Source: Oleiagrimonas sp963821885 (GTDB taxonomy: Bacteria; Pseudomonadota; Gammaproteobacteria; Xanthomonadales; Rhodanobacteraceae). From it: DNA of 64,000 nucleotides. Below, piece after piece: positions 35,390 to 43,334 of this stretch (its first letter is position 1; each line of letters opens with the position of its first letter). The notes under the pieces were generated by a model. That model was not told the DNA's origin, did not search any database, and worked only from the letters and a program-made list of their open reading frames with translations. The position numbers and the translations under genes are program-made. The stretch is from assembly GCA_963821885.1 (NCBI GenBank), contig CAWGFN010000002.1, positions 620,001 to 684,000 of the forward strand. The letters are read 5' to 3'.

Positions 35390-35677
35390 TCAGTGGCCCG
35401 ACTGACCGGCGTTGGTCGAGTTGGTGTTGTAGTTGCCGAGGTTGTACTGCGTGCTCGCCTCGGTCTTGGCCTTGTCGGCCGACGCCTGCGCCTGGGTCAG
35501 GCCCGCGGCGCCGTCGCCACCGGCCAGCTGGCTGGTGATGTTGTCCATCTGGCCACGGACGGTCTTGCCGAAGAACGAGTACACGGCGATGGCGGCGATG
35601 GCCACCAGGGCGACGATGATGATGTATTCGGTCATGCCCTGACCGCGCTGACGGCGGCGAATGCTGGTGGTGCTCAT
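35390..35677 (-). CDS. flp: Flp-family major pilin
   Basis: This 95-residue prepilin starts with the ATG at 35677 behind GAGGGGG. A short basic leader (SIRRRQRGQG) is followed by MTEYIIIVALVAIAAIAVYS; cleavage after Gly14 yields a mature pilin. Glu+3 and Tyr+4 after the site (TEY) are the Flp hallmark. The C-terminus is Ala/Gln/Thr/Asn-rich (ASTQYNLGNYNTN). It is the first gene of the Tad operon. Confidence 0.93.
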   Translation of the reverse strand: MSTTSIRRRQRGQGMTEYIIIVALVAIAAIAVYSFFGKTVRGQMDNITSQLAGGDGAAGLTQAQASADKAKTEASTQYNLGNYNTNSTNAGQSGH

Positions 35678-35733
35678 GCTGGATTCCCCCTCGAATTGGG
35701 TTGGTAGATGGACAGAGTCCTTTCGTCCTCATT

Positions 35734-35749
35734 TGTGATCCAGACCACA
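35734..35749. promoter_or_regulatory. CRP/CLP-like site upstream of flp
   Basis: TGTGA-tccaga-CCACA matches the CRP-family consensus TGTGA-N6-TCACA in 9 of 10 positions. In Xanthomonadales the CRP homologue CLP is known to respond to cyclic-di-GMP. The site lies 57 bp upstream of the flp start; if transcription starts near 35765 it would be in the leader and could repress. Confidence 0.45.
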
Positions 35750-36018
35750 TATGTGAACGAAAGCCGAACCAATATAGGCCAATTTCATCGCCCTGCATGT
35801 ACCGAAATCGCTCCCATGCATAGGAAATTTTCTTATCCCCATGTTGACGATGACGCGGGCATGCCGACTCAATAGCGTCGAAAAACATCTGTAACTACCT
35901 GTCTATAAAGGGCAATCCAATCACCGGAACGTCGCCATGCGCATCCCGGACCGCGCATTCACCGACGCGCGCGGTCGCGCCTTGAATCGCCCCCGGGTGC
36001 CCATGACGGACCACAAAA

Positions 36019-36058
36019 TGTGACGCAATGCGCACAACGCAGGGTCACAGAACGTCAC
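36019..36058. promoter_or_regulatory. Possible enhancer (UAS) of the sigma-54 promoter
   Basis: TGTGAC at 36019-36024, GTCACA at 36044-36049 and GTCAC at 36054-36058 form inverted and direct repeats. They lie about 115-150 bp upstream of the start predicted from the sigma-54 promoter, the usual place for an enhancer-binding protein. Confidence 0.45.
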
Positions 36059-36145
36059 TTTGGCGCCCATGTCTGAGGCATGCATCACGTTATTTGTTGC
36101 CGAAATCGCTTATTCGTCGGCCGTTTTCGTGCACTCCGCCACGTC

Positions 36146-36161
36146 TGGCACGCCGATTGCT
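36146..36161 (+). promoter_or_regulatory. Sigma-54 (RpoN) promoter of the fimbrial operon
   Basis: TGGCACG-ccga-TTGCT fits the -24/-12 consensus TGGCACG-N4-TTGCW at every position, with the GG and GC doublets 10 nt apart. Transcription would begin near 36172, leaving a leader of about 147 nt before the pilin ATG at 36319. Confidence 0.75.
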
Positions 36162-36318
36162 TTAACCCCTTCCGACACGCTCCAAGGCCCTTCTGGCGCA
36201 TCGCCCGGATGACCGGTCATCGGTAGCGGATCAACGAACCATGATCGAGGCAACTCATCGCTGTCCCCGATCCGTACGACTCGACCTGATCACAACAACC
36301 ATCTAGGAAACCAAGAGC

Positions 36319-36882
36319 ATGAACACCAAGAGCCTTCTCCTGACCGCCGCCATCGCCGCCACCGGCCTGTTCGCCTCTGCCGCCCACGCCGACCAGAACT
36401 CCGGTCCGGACGGCACCATCACCGTCAACGGCACGGTCGTCGCCCAGACCTGCCAGGTGGACGGCAACGGCCTCGGCACCGCCGACAACAAGGTGGTGAA
36501 CCTGCCGAACGTGCTGACCACCGCCCTGGCCACCTCTGGCGACACCGCCGGCGACACCAACTTCAACCTGGCCGTCACCGGCTGCGATGCTTCGCTGAGC
36601 TCGGTGCAGACCTACTTCAGCGGCGGCGACATCAACAGCGGCAACGGTCGTCTGGACAACAGCGCGAGCGGCGCGGCCAGCAACGTGCAGGTGCAGCTGC
36701 TGAACGGCTCCGGCACCGCGATGGACCTGAGTGGCGCCAACGCCACGGCCCAGGGTTCGCAGGTCGTCTCCCTGTCGGGCGGCGCGGCCACCCTGAGCTA
36801 CACCGCGCGTTACTACGCCACCGGTGCTTCCTCGGCGGGTGCCGTGAAGTCGACCGTCGACTTCACCCTGATCTACCAGTAA
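36319..36882 (+). CDS. Chaperone-usher major fimbrial subunit
   Basis: This 187-residue preprotein has a signal peptide ending at SAAHA and an Ig-like pilin domain. It has the paired Cys (TCQVDG and GCDASL) forming the conserved disulfide, and the C-terminal beta-strand ending in STVDFTLIYQ with the penultimate Tyr, which the chaperone and next subunit read. The sequence is Gly/Asn/Ala-rich. It is the first gene of the operon, behind the sigma-54 promoter, and is followed by a strong hairpin. Confidence 0.9.
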   Translation: MNTKSLLLTAAIAATGLFASAAHADQNSGPDGTITVNGTVVAQTCQVDGNGLGTADNKVVNLPNVLTTALATSGDTAGDTNFNLAVTGCDASLSSVQTYFSGGDINSGNGRLDNSASGAASNVQVQLLNGSGTAMDLSGANATAQGSQVVSLSGGAATLSYTARYYATGASSAGAVKSTVDFTLIYQ

Positions 36883-36898
36883 GCCTTTCGGGGTCCCT

Positions 36899-36928
36899 TG
36901 CTGCGGCGGCATCCCCGCCGCCGCAGCA
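36899..36928 (+). terminator. Hairpin after the major fimbrial subunit
   Basis: TGCTGCGGCGGC and GCCGCCGCAGCA form a perfect 12-bp stem with a 6-nt loop, 17 bp after the pilin stop codon and 75 bp before the chaperone gene. No T-run follows. It likely reduces or stabilises transcripts so that pilin exceeds chaperone and usher. Confidence 0.6.
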
Positions 36929-37002
36929 CACGGGGAGGGACACCGGGCGATGGGCGAGCTGATGTGCTCAAATCATGATCCATGCTTCCGGTCTCTGCTC
37001 CC

Positions 37003-37746
37003 ATGAAAATTTCCCTCCGCACTCTTTGCCTGCTCGCCACCGCCACTTTCCTGTGTGCCGGACTGGCCCGGGCCAATGTCGTCATCGGCGGTACGCGGGT
37101 GATCTTCCCCGCCGGCCAGGGTGAAACCACCATCCGCCTGAGCAACCTGGGCAAGCAGCCGGCCCTGGTGGAGGCCTGGATCGATGATGGCAACACGCAA
37201 TCCACGCCCAACACCACGCACGCCCCGTTCCTGATCACGCCGCCGCTGTTCCGCATGGATGCCGGCCGCGACCAGAGCATGCGCATCCTGTTCACCGGCA
37301 ACCCGTCCAGCCTGCCAGCCGACCGCGAATCGCTGTTCTGGCTGAATGTGCTGGAGATCCCGCCCCGCCCGAAGAGCGCGCAGGACAAGAACCTGCTGCA
37401 GTTCGCCGTGCGCTCGCGACTGAAACTGTTCTATCGACCTGCCTCGCTTTCCGGCAACCCGCTCCGCGCCCCGGAGAAGCTGGTCTGGACGACCGGCAAG
37501 GCCACCGATGGCGTGACCTTGCACGTGCACAACCCGACGCCGTTCTACATCACCATCACCCAGGTATCGCTGGACTCCGGCAATTCACCGGTGAAGGTGG
37601 CCTCCGGCATGGTCGCGCCGTTTGCCGACGAAAACATCAACGTGCCCGGTGTCCATGCCGTGAAGGCAGGCGCCGCGGTGGTCTTCACGACCATCAACGA
37701 TTACGGCGCCGCGAATGTCCACAAGGGAGTCGTTGACGCACCATGA
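37003..37746 (+). CDS. Fimbrial periplasmic chaperone
   Basis: This 247-residue protein has a signal peptide (LCLLATATFLCAGLARA) at the ATG at 37003, chosen because it gives a normal leader; an ATG at 36982 is possible. PapD-type features are GTRVIFPAGQGETTIRLSNLG, the FLITPPLFRMDAGRDQSMRI strand, ESLFWLNVLEIPP, and LKLFYRP. It stabilises pilins by donor-strand complementation and delivers them to the usher. It overlaps the usher gene by 4 nt. Confidence 0.92.
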   Translation: MKISLRTLCLLATATFLCAGLARANVVIGGTRVIFPAGQGETTIRLSNLGKQPALVEAWIDDGNTQSTPNTTHAPFLITPPLFRMDAGRDQSMRILFTGNPSSLPADRESLFWLNVLEIPPRPKSAQDKNLLQFAVRSRLKLFYRPASLSGNPLRAPEKLVWTTGKATDGVTLHVHNPTPFYITITQVSLDSGNSPVKVASGMVAPFADENINVPGVHAVKAGAAVVFTTINDYGAANVHKGVVDAP

Positions 37747-40493
37747 GCGCCCGTCCGGCCCTGCACCCGGTTTCGCCTGCCCGCGGGTTCCAGCTCGCGC
37801 GCGCGCTGCTGGGCGTGGCCCTGACCTCTGCGCTTTGCGCGCATCCTGCCGTGTCCCTGGCTGCTTCGGCCGCCGCGCGTGGCGCCGATACCAATACCGA
37901 AGGCGGCTTTTCCGATTTCGATCCCAGCATGCTCTCCGGCGGCTCGCGCCATGCGATCGATCTGAGCCGCTTCGAGAAAGGCGATGTCGTGCTTCCCGGC
38001 ATCTACAACCTGGACGTGTTTCTCAACCGCGGCTGGATCGGACGCATCAACGTGCGTTTTGTCGCGCCGAAGCCCGGCGCCAGCGCGCTGCCCTGCATCA
38101 CCCCGCAGATGATGGATCGCATGGGCCTCAAGCCCAGCCATGACGTGCCCGGCTTCGGCCAGGACGGCGCGTGCACGCAGATCGAAGCGCTGATCCCCAA
38201 GGCCAGCTCGCAATTCAACCAGGCGGACCTACGCCTGGACATCAGCGTGCCCCAGGCCTACCTCAACCAGCTCCCGCGCGGTTACGTCAATCCCTCGTCC
38301 TGGGAACCGGGCGTGACCGCCGCGATCCTGAACTACAACGTCAACACCTATCGCACCGAGAACAACGGCAACGCGCAAACCAGCACCTATCTCGGACTCG
38401 ATTCCGGCCTCAATCTCGGCCTCTGGCATCTGCGCCAGCAGTCGACCGCGACCTGGCAGTCCGGCTACAACGGCACGGCCGCAAGCCGCCACTGGACCAC
38501 CATCGCCGCCTACGCCCAGCGCGACCTGCCGACGCTGCGCTCGAAGCTCACGCTCGGCGACAGCTACACCGATGGCACGGTGTTCGACACCCTCGGCCTG
38601 CGTGGCGTGCAGCTGGGGACCGACGATCGCATGCTGCCGCAGTCACTGCGCGGCTATGCGCCGGTGGTCCATGGCGTGGCGGAAACCAACGCCAAGGTCA
38701 CCATCACGCAGAATGGCGTGCAGATCTACCAGACCAGCGTGTCCCCCGGGCCGTTCACCATCAACGACCTCTACCCCACCGGGTACGGCGGCAACCTTCT
38801 GGTCACGGTGACCGAGGCCAATGGCCGCAGTCACAGTTTCTCGGTGCCGTATGCGTCGGTTTCGCAGTTGCTGCGCGCCGGCACCACGCGTTACGACGTC
38901 GCCGTCGGTCGTCTGCGCAACCTGTCGGTGACCGGGCAGCCGAGCCTGGTGCAGGCCACCGTGCAGCACGGTTTCAGCAACCTGATCACCGGCTACGCCG
39001 GACTGCAGGGCTCGCAGGGCTATGCCGCCATCCTGGTGGGCGGCGCGCTCAATACCCATGCGGGCGCCTTCGCGCTGGATGCCACCCAGGCGCGCGCCAT
39101 CATCCCGGGGTACCAGCGACTGTACGGACAGAGCATCCGGCTCAGCTACAGCAAGGTCATTCCCGATTCGCACACCGCCCTGACCGTGGCGGCCTACCGC
39201 TACTCGAGCAGGGGCTTCCTGAGCATCCAGGATGCCGTGCGCGCGCGTGACTACGCCGCTCGCGGACTCGACCTGACCCAGTACCTGCCGTCGGACCTGA
39301 CCACCATCAACGGCGTGCCGGTCCAGGGCCCGCTGACTCCGGCGCAGCAGGCCTTGCTGTCCAGCAACACCATCGGCAACGGCACCGGCCAGGCCGTCGC
39401 CGGCGTGGTGCATCGCCGCAACCACCTGACCCTGACCCTGAACCAGCGCCTTGGCGACCATTCCGGCTCGTTCTACGCCAATGCCTCGTTCAGTGACTAC
39501 TGGAGGCGCAGTGGCACGGACAGGCAGTTCCAGGTCGGCTACAACAATGTGTTCCACCGGGTCAGCTACAACCTGTCCGTGACCCGTACCCGTGATCCGC
39601 TGGGCCACTACGACAACCGCTATTTCGCGAGCCTGAGCGTGCCACTCGGCGACTCCGCGTACGCACCCAGCTTCACGCTGAACTACAACCATGACGACCA
39701 GACCGGTTCCCAGCAGCAGGCCATGCTCAACGGCAGCCTCGGGGTGGACAACCAGTTCACCTACGGCGTCACTGCCGCCCATGCCGACAATGGCGCCAAC
39801 AATGCCGGCTCGGTCAACGCCACCTATCGCAGCCCCTATGCCGTGTTCGGCGCGAGCTACGGGAAGGGCAGCGACTACTCGCAGACATCGCTGAACGTCA
39901 GCGGCGCGGTGGTCGCCCATCCTGGCGGCGTGACGTTCGGCCAGCCGGCCGGCGACACCATCGGCATCGTGCATGCCCCGGGGGCCAAGGGCGCCCGCGT
40001 CACCAATGCGCCCGGAGTCCGCGTGGATGGCTCGGGCTATGCCCTGGTGCCGTACCTGAATCCGTATCAGCTCAACACCATCCGGCTCGACCCGCAGGGT
40101 GCATCGCTGGGCGTGCAGCTGGACAGCACCAGCGACCTTGTTGCGCCGTATGCTGGTGCCGTGGTCATGCTGGATTTCAAGACAAAACACGGCAGCGCGC
40201 TGATCGTGCGCATTCGTCTCGCCGACGGCAAATCCGCGCCGTTCGGCGCCGAAGTGACCGACGCCCAGGGCGATGCGCTGGGCGTGGTCGGCCAGGCCGG
40301 GCTTGCCCTGCTGCGCGTCAAGCAGGACAACGGACAGCTGCGTGCGAGCTGGAGCGACACCCGGGGCTCGGCCCACGCCTGCCGTTTCGACTACGCCTTG
40401 CCCGCGCATGCCGCCGATGCGAACGCCCACCCCGTGATCGACGTCCAGTGCGACGCCAACCCACCCACGTCCTCCAGCGAGGGCAACTCATGA
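37743..40493 (+). CDS. Fimbrial usher (FimD/PapC family)
   Basis: This 916-residue outer-membrane protein. An N-terminal signal is followed by the usher N-domain (GIYNLDVFLNRGWIGRINVRF-type strand) and a 24-strand barrel with the plug domain (RGYAPVVHGVAETNAKVTITQNG region), FTINDLYPTGYGG, and the C-terminal domains (GVRVDGSGYALVPYLNPYQLN; FGAEVTDAQGDALGVVGQAG). The Cys pair near the C-terminus is reduced to ACRFDY and VQCDAN. It secretes and polymerises subunits. Both neighbours overlap by 4 nt. Confidence 0.93.
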   Translation: MSARPALHPVSPARGFQLARALLGVALTSALCAHPAVSLAASAAARGADTNTEGGFSDFDPSMLSGGSRHAIDLSRFEKGDVVLPGIYNLDVFLNRGWIGRINVRFVAPKPGASALPCITPQMMDRMGLKPSHDVPGFGQDGACTQIEALIPKASSQFNQADLRLDISVPQAYLNQLPRGYVNPSSWEPGVTAAILNYNVNTYRTENNGNAQTSTYLGLDSGLNLGLWHLRQQSTATWQSGYNGTAASRHWTTIAAYAQRDLPTLRSKLTLGDSYTDGTVFDTLGLRGVQLGTDDRMLPQSLRGYAPVVHGVAETNAKVTITQNGVQIYQTSVSPGPFTINDLYPTGYGGNLLVTVTEANGRSHSFSVPYASVSQLLRAGTTRYDVAVGRLRNLSVTGQPSLVQATVQHGFSNLITGYAGLQGSQGYAAILVGGALNTHAGAFALDATQARAIIPGYQRLYGQSIRLSYSKVIPDSHTALTVAAYRYSSRGFLSIQDAVRARDYAARGLDLTQYLPSDLTTINGVPVQGPLTPAQQALLSSNTIGNGTGQAVAGVVHRRNHLTLTLNQRLGDHSGSFYANASFSDYWRRSGTDRQFQVGYNNVFHRVSYNLSVTRTRDPLGHYDNRYFASLSVPLGDSAYAPSFTLNYNHDDQTGSQQQAMLNGSLGVDNQFTYGVTAAHADNGANNAGSVNATYRSPYAVFGASYGKGSDYSQTSLNVSGAVVAHPGGVTFGQPAGDTIGIVHAPGAKGARVTNAPGVRVDGSGYALVPYLNPYQLNTIRLDPQGASLGVQLDSTSDLVAPYAGAVVMLDFKTKHGSALIVRIRLADGKSAPFGAEVTDAQGDALGVVGQAGLALLRVKQDNGQLRASWSDTRGSAHACRFDYALPAHAADANAHPVIDVQCDANPPTSSSEGNS

Positions 40494-41560
40494 TGTTCGA
40501 CGCCACCCATCTGCCTCGCACTTCAGGCCGCCGTCATCGCGCTGTGCTGCTGCTCGCTGGACTATTGCTGCTGGGTCTGGCCTGCCTGCCGCGCGTGGCG
40601 CGGGCCGATTGCGGCTTCGTCTCCGGCTCGGCCACGACCGTCACGTTCAATGCCGGCAACATCACCCTGACGCCCAGCACCCAGGTCGGCACGGTGCTGT
40701 GGACCTCCAGCACGGCCAGTCCGGCCAATCCGCCGGTCCTGGCGTGCGATGGCAGCACCAACGGCGGCATCTTCAACACGATTGCCGCCTCGGTGCCGGT
40801 GAATGGCGACAACACGTTGATCCCCACCGGGATCCCGGGTGTTTCCTATCGCCTCCTGCATCCCACCGCCAACTCCCTGCTGGCGCTGTATCCGGGATAT
40901 CCGACCAGCAGCGGCACCTTCAGCGTCAGCACCAACCTGCAGCTGGTCTACACGGGGCCGTACCTGCCGCCCGACAACAGCACGCTGACGGGGCAGCTTT
41001 CGCAGTGGAAGATCGACATCTGCGATCAGCCACTGATCTACGGAAGCCAGCGCTTCGGGTACTACTACTACGGCTGCAACGGCTCCGTGTCGCCGCAGCC
41101 GGTGGAAACCTTCAACATCAATGCCGTGATCCATATCCAGGTACCGACCTGCAATATCGATCCGGGATCGGTCACCAAGTCGGTCACGCTGCCGGTCGTC
41201 AACACCCAGCAGCTGACGGGCCAGGGAAGCACGGCCGGCAGCACGCCCTTCAGCCTGCTCCTGACCCAGTGCCCGACGGGCCTGAAGGTCTTCATCACGC
41301 TCGACAGCGCCAACCCGCAGGCGGGTGCCGCCGGCGTGATCGCGCCCACCACGGGAGCCGGCTATGCCAGCAATGTCGGCGTGCAGATCCTGCGGGCCGA
41401 TGGCAGCACCCCGGTGACATTCGGCACGGCCATCAATACCGGCACCACGGCGGCCAGCAATTACACGATCGATCTCTTCGCGCGCTATTTCCAGACCGGT
41501 CCGACCGTCGCCGGCGGCACCGTCAAGGGCGTGGCGACCTATACGATCAACTACCAGTGA
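40490..41560 (+). CDS. Two-domain fimbrial tip adhesin
   Basis: This 356-residue protein starts with the ATG at 40490 overlapping the usher stop (a second ATG follows at once). The signal peptide ends at ARVARA. The N-terminal half (about 40-200) has its own Cys set and no pilin signature, as expected for a lectin-like receptor domain. The C-terminal half is a pilin domain (VPTCNIDPGSV, LTQCPTGLKV) ending in GVATYTINYQ. This layout matches FimH/MrkD-type tip adhesins. Ligand unknown. Confidence 0.87.
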   Translation: MMFDATHLPRTSGRRHRAVLLLAGLLLLGLACLPRVARADCGFVSGSATTVTFNAGNITLTPSTQVGTVLWTSSTASPANPPVLACDGSTNGGIFNTIAASVPVNGDNTLIPTGIPGVSYRLLHPTANSLLALYPGYPTSSGTFSVSTNLQLVYTGPYLPPDNSTLTGQLSQWKIDICDQPLIYGSQRFGYYYYGCNGSVSPQPVETFNINAVIHIQVPTCNIDPGSVTKSVTLPVVNTQQLTGQGSTAGSTPFSLLLTQCPTGLKVFITLDSANPQAGAAGVIAPTTGAGYASNVGVQILRADGSTPVTFGTAINTGTTAASNYTIDLFARYFQTGPTVAGGTVKGVATYTINYQ

Positions 41561-41764
41561 CGCCACCGCGGACCCGGGGGCGATGCCTCCGGTCCACGCG
41601 CCCGATGGCCTCTGGCGGGACATCCGCGTCGGCTGCATCAACGCCCTGGATGTGAAACCGGGACATGCCGCGGGAAGGCCCGCCGAATCCCGGCTCGCGG
41701 GGCGCGCGCGTCCCGTCGGCCATGGCCCTGGCACCGCCCGCCCGGGCAACGCGCCCGGATCGCC

Positions 41765-42124
41765 TCAGAGATAGGTCCGCGTCGCCAGCTGCAGCGTCGC
41801 ATCCGGCGTGAAGACCTGGAAGTAGGTGTTCACGCGGGGATCGACCACCGCGGTCGACAGCTGCGAAATCTTCACGCCGTAGACTGTTCCGACCGTCGCC
41901 TTGTCCAGGTTTCCGACGCCACACTGGCCCGTCGTCTCCTGGTTCTGACCGTCGCGCGGGCCGTTGGGCGCGCGCACGTCCTGCGTGCAGGTGGGCGCGA
42001 GGATGGCGCCCGTGAAGGTGATGCGCCCGTCGGCGGCGTGCGCGGCTACCGTGCCAGCCATCCACGTGGCAAGTGCTACTGCAAGCAGCCGGCCGGCACG
42101 TGTGATGTGAGTTGTGGTTTCCAT
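41765..42124 (-). CDS. Small fimbrial-type protein, convergent to the fimbrial operon
   Basis: This 119-residue protein starts with the ATG at 42124 behind AGGAACAGGGA. The signal peptide ends at VAAHA. The mature part begins GRITFTGAILAPTCTQDV, the first strand of a fimbrial subunit with its Cys; the second Cys is in GQCGVG. It is too short for a full pilin domain (about 150 residues), so it may be an assembly-ending or regulatory minor subunit. It is transcribed against the operon from its own promoter. Confidence 0.72.
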   Translation of the reverse strand: METTTHITRAGRLLAVALATWMAGTVAAHAADGRITFTGAILAPTCTQDVRAPNGPRDGQNQETTGQCGVGNLDKATVGTVYGVKISQLSTAVVDPRVNTYFQVFTPDATLQLATRTYL

Positions 42125-42196
42125 GTCCCTGTTCCTCGAAACTGTCGTGCAATCGACGTTCCGTGGTGCCAATTTAGGACGATGGAAAAAACCGTA

Positions 42197-42212
42197 TGTG
42201 ACGGATTCGACA
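42197..42212. promoter_or_regulatory. Weak CRP/CLP-like half-match
   Basis: TGTGA-cggatt-CGACA matches the CRP consensus fully in the left half and 3 of 5 in the right half. It lies 73 bp upstream of the small fimbrial gene and near a better site at 42249. Confidence 0.25.
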
Positions 42213-42248
42213 GAATTTTTCGGGTAGGCCGATCGACCGATTCGGCAC

Positions 42249-42264
42249 TGTGATACCGGTCACG
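42249..42264. promoter_or_regulatory. CRP/CLP-like site upstream of the small fimbrial gene
   Basis: TGTGA-taccgg-TCACG matches TGTGA-N6-TCACA in 9 of 10 positions. It lies in the 225-bp gap between the small fimbrial gene (start 42124) and the end of the FNR-like gene (42350). Confidence 0.45.
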
Positions 42265-42349
42265 TTTTTCCCGCAAAATGGGCGAATCCGGCCAAATCGC
42301 GGGCTGGCGCACAGGCAAAAAGCCAACCACGCCTTGTTTTTCGGCGCTT

Positions 42350-43099
42350 TCAGCGCGACGAGATGTATTTTTCCCGACGGATGCGGCGCACCGGCAGGCC
42401 GCGCTCCTTGAGCTCGGCGAAGGCCGCATCGACCATGTTCGGGTTGCCGCACAGGTAGGCGATGTCGTGATCGGGATGGGGTTCGATCTCGGCCAGCACC
42501 TGCTGCACGTAGCCGAGCCGGTCGTGCGGACGCGGGTCCGGGCGCGCGCCGCGACTGAAGCACGGATGGAAGCGGAAGCCGGGATGGGCCCGCGCGAAGG
42601 CCTCGAATTCCTCGCCGTACAGCAGCTCGGCCTCGTTGCGCGCGCCGTACAGCAGCACCACCTCGCAGTCGCGCTCGCCGATCAGGCGGGCCAGCTGCGG
42701 CAGCATCGCGCGATAGGGCGTGACACCGGTGCCGGTGGCGATCAGCAGGTAGCGCCGGTTGTCGTCCTCGTCCATCAGGCAGAAGCGCCCGTACGGTCCG
42801 CTGGCCTCGATCTCGTCGCCGGCCTGCAGGTCGCCCAGGAGCTTCGTGGCGGCACCGCCATCGACGTAGCTGACGGCGATCTCGATCCGCTTCACCGCCT
42901 CGGCGTCGGGTTCGCCCACCGTGGCCACCGAGTAGCTGCGCTTGGTCGGCTTGCCGTCGTCGTAGTGGAAATGCACCTGCAGGAACTGTCCCGGACGAAA
43001 GGCCAGGGCCTGGCCATCCACCCGCTCGAAGGCCAGGTGGCGAACCGTGGGCGCCAGCATGAAGCTGTCGACGAGGCGGAGCTGGAAGCGTTCGATCAT
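42350..43099 (-). CDS. Ferredoxin-NADP reductase-like flavoprotein
   Basis: This 249-residue protein starts with the ATG at 43099. FAD binding is shown by KRSYSVATVGEP (RxYS motif), NADP binding by LIATGTGVTPYRAML and the CGNPNMVDAAFAEL segment (C-G-N-P-x-M). The C-terminus is KYISSR, without an aromatic end. It transfers electrons between NADPH and a ferredoxin or flavodoxin, or works with an oxygenase; no partner gene is adjacent. Start inside the frame was chosen to give the family's MIERFQLRLV. Confidence 0.88.
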   Translation of the reverse strand: MIERFQLRLVDSFMLAPTVRHLAFERVDGQALAFRPGQFLQVHFHYDDGKPTKRSYSVATVGEPDAEAVKRIEIAVSYVDGGAATKLLGDLQAGDEIEASGPYGRFCLMDEDDNRRYLLIATGTGVTPYRAMLPQLARLIGERDCEVVLLYGARNEAELLYGEEFEAFARAHPGFRFHPCFSRGARPDPRPHDRLGYVQQVLAEIEPHPDHDIAYLCGNPNMVDAAFAELKERGLPVRRIRREKYISSR

Positions 43100-43334
43100 G
43101 ATCGGGACTCGCATCGGGCCGATCCGGGGCGCGGTCGGCATTCAGTCGCGGAAACGGTGCATTCACCGCTCCGGCATGGCGGTAGCAGGCAAGCCCGTTA
43201 TCATAGAAGGCTGCGATCCGGCTGCAAACCGCCGGGCCCTCCGCATCCGCGGATCGGCCCCGCAAGCGCTTGCCGGACCTTGATGTTCACGCCAGGCCAC
43301 CCATGTCACCGGCCTGCCCACCGGATACCTGTCC

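Larger units (their letters stand above)
35678..36318. other. Divergent regulatory region between Tad and fimbrial operons
   Basis: This 641-bp region has no gene I can support. It holds a CRP-like site 57 bp upstream of flp, a possible minus-strand TATATT -10 near 35775, an inverted repeat at 36019-36058, and a sigma-54 promoter at 36146-36161 serving the fimbrial operon. The AT content is visibly higher at 35750-35930 than in the flanking genes. Confidence 0.6.

Noticed and set aside
35385..35888. Alternative 167-codon frame over flp
   Set aside because: It overlaps flp and its upstream region; the pilin frame has a leader, a processing site and a ribosome site.
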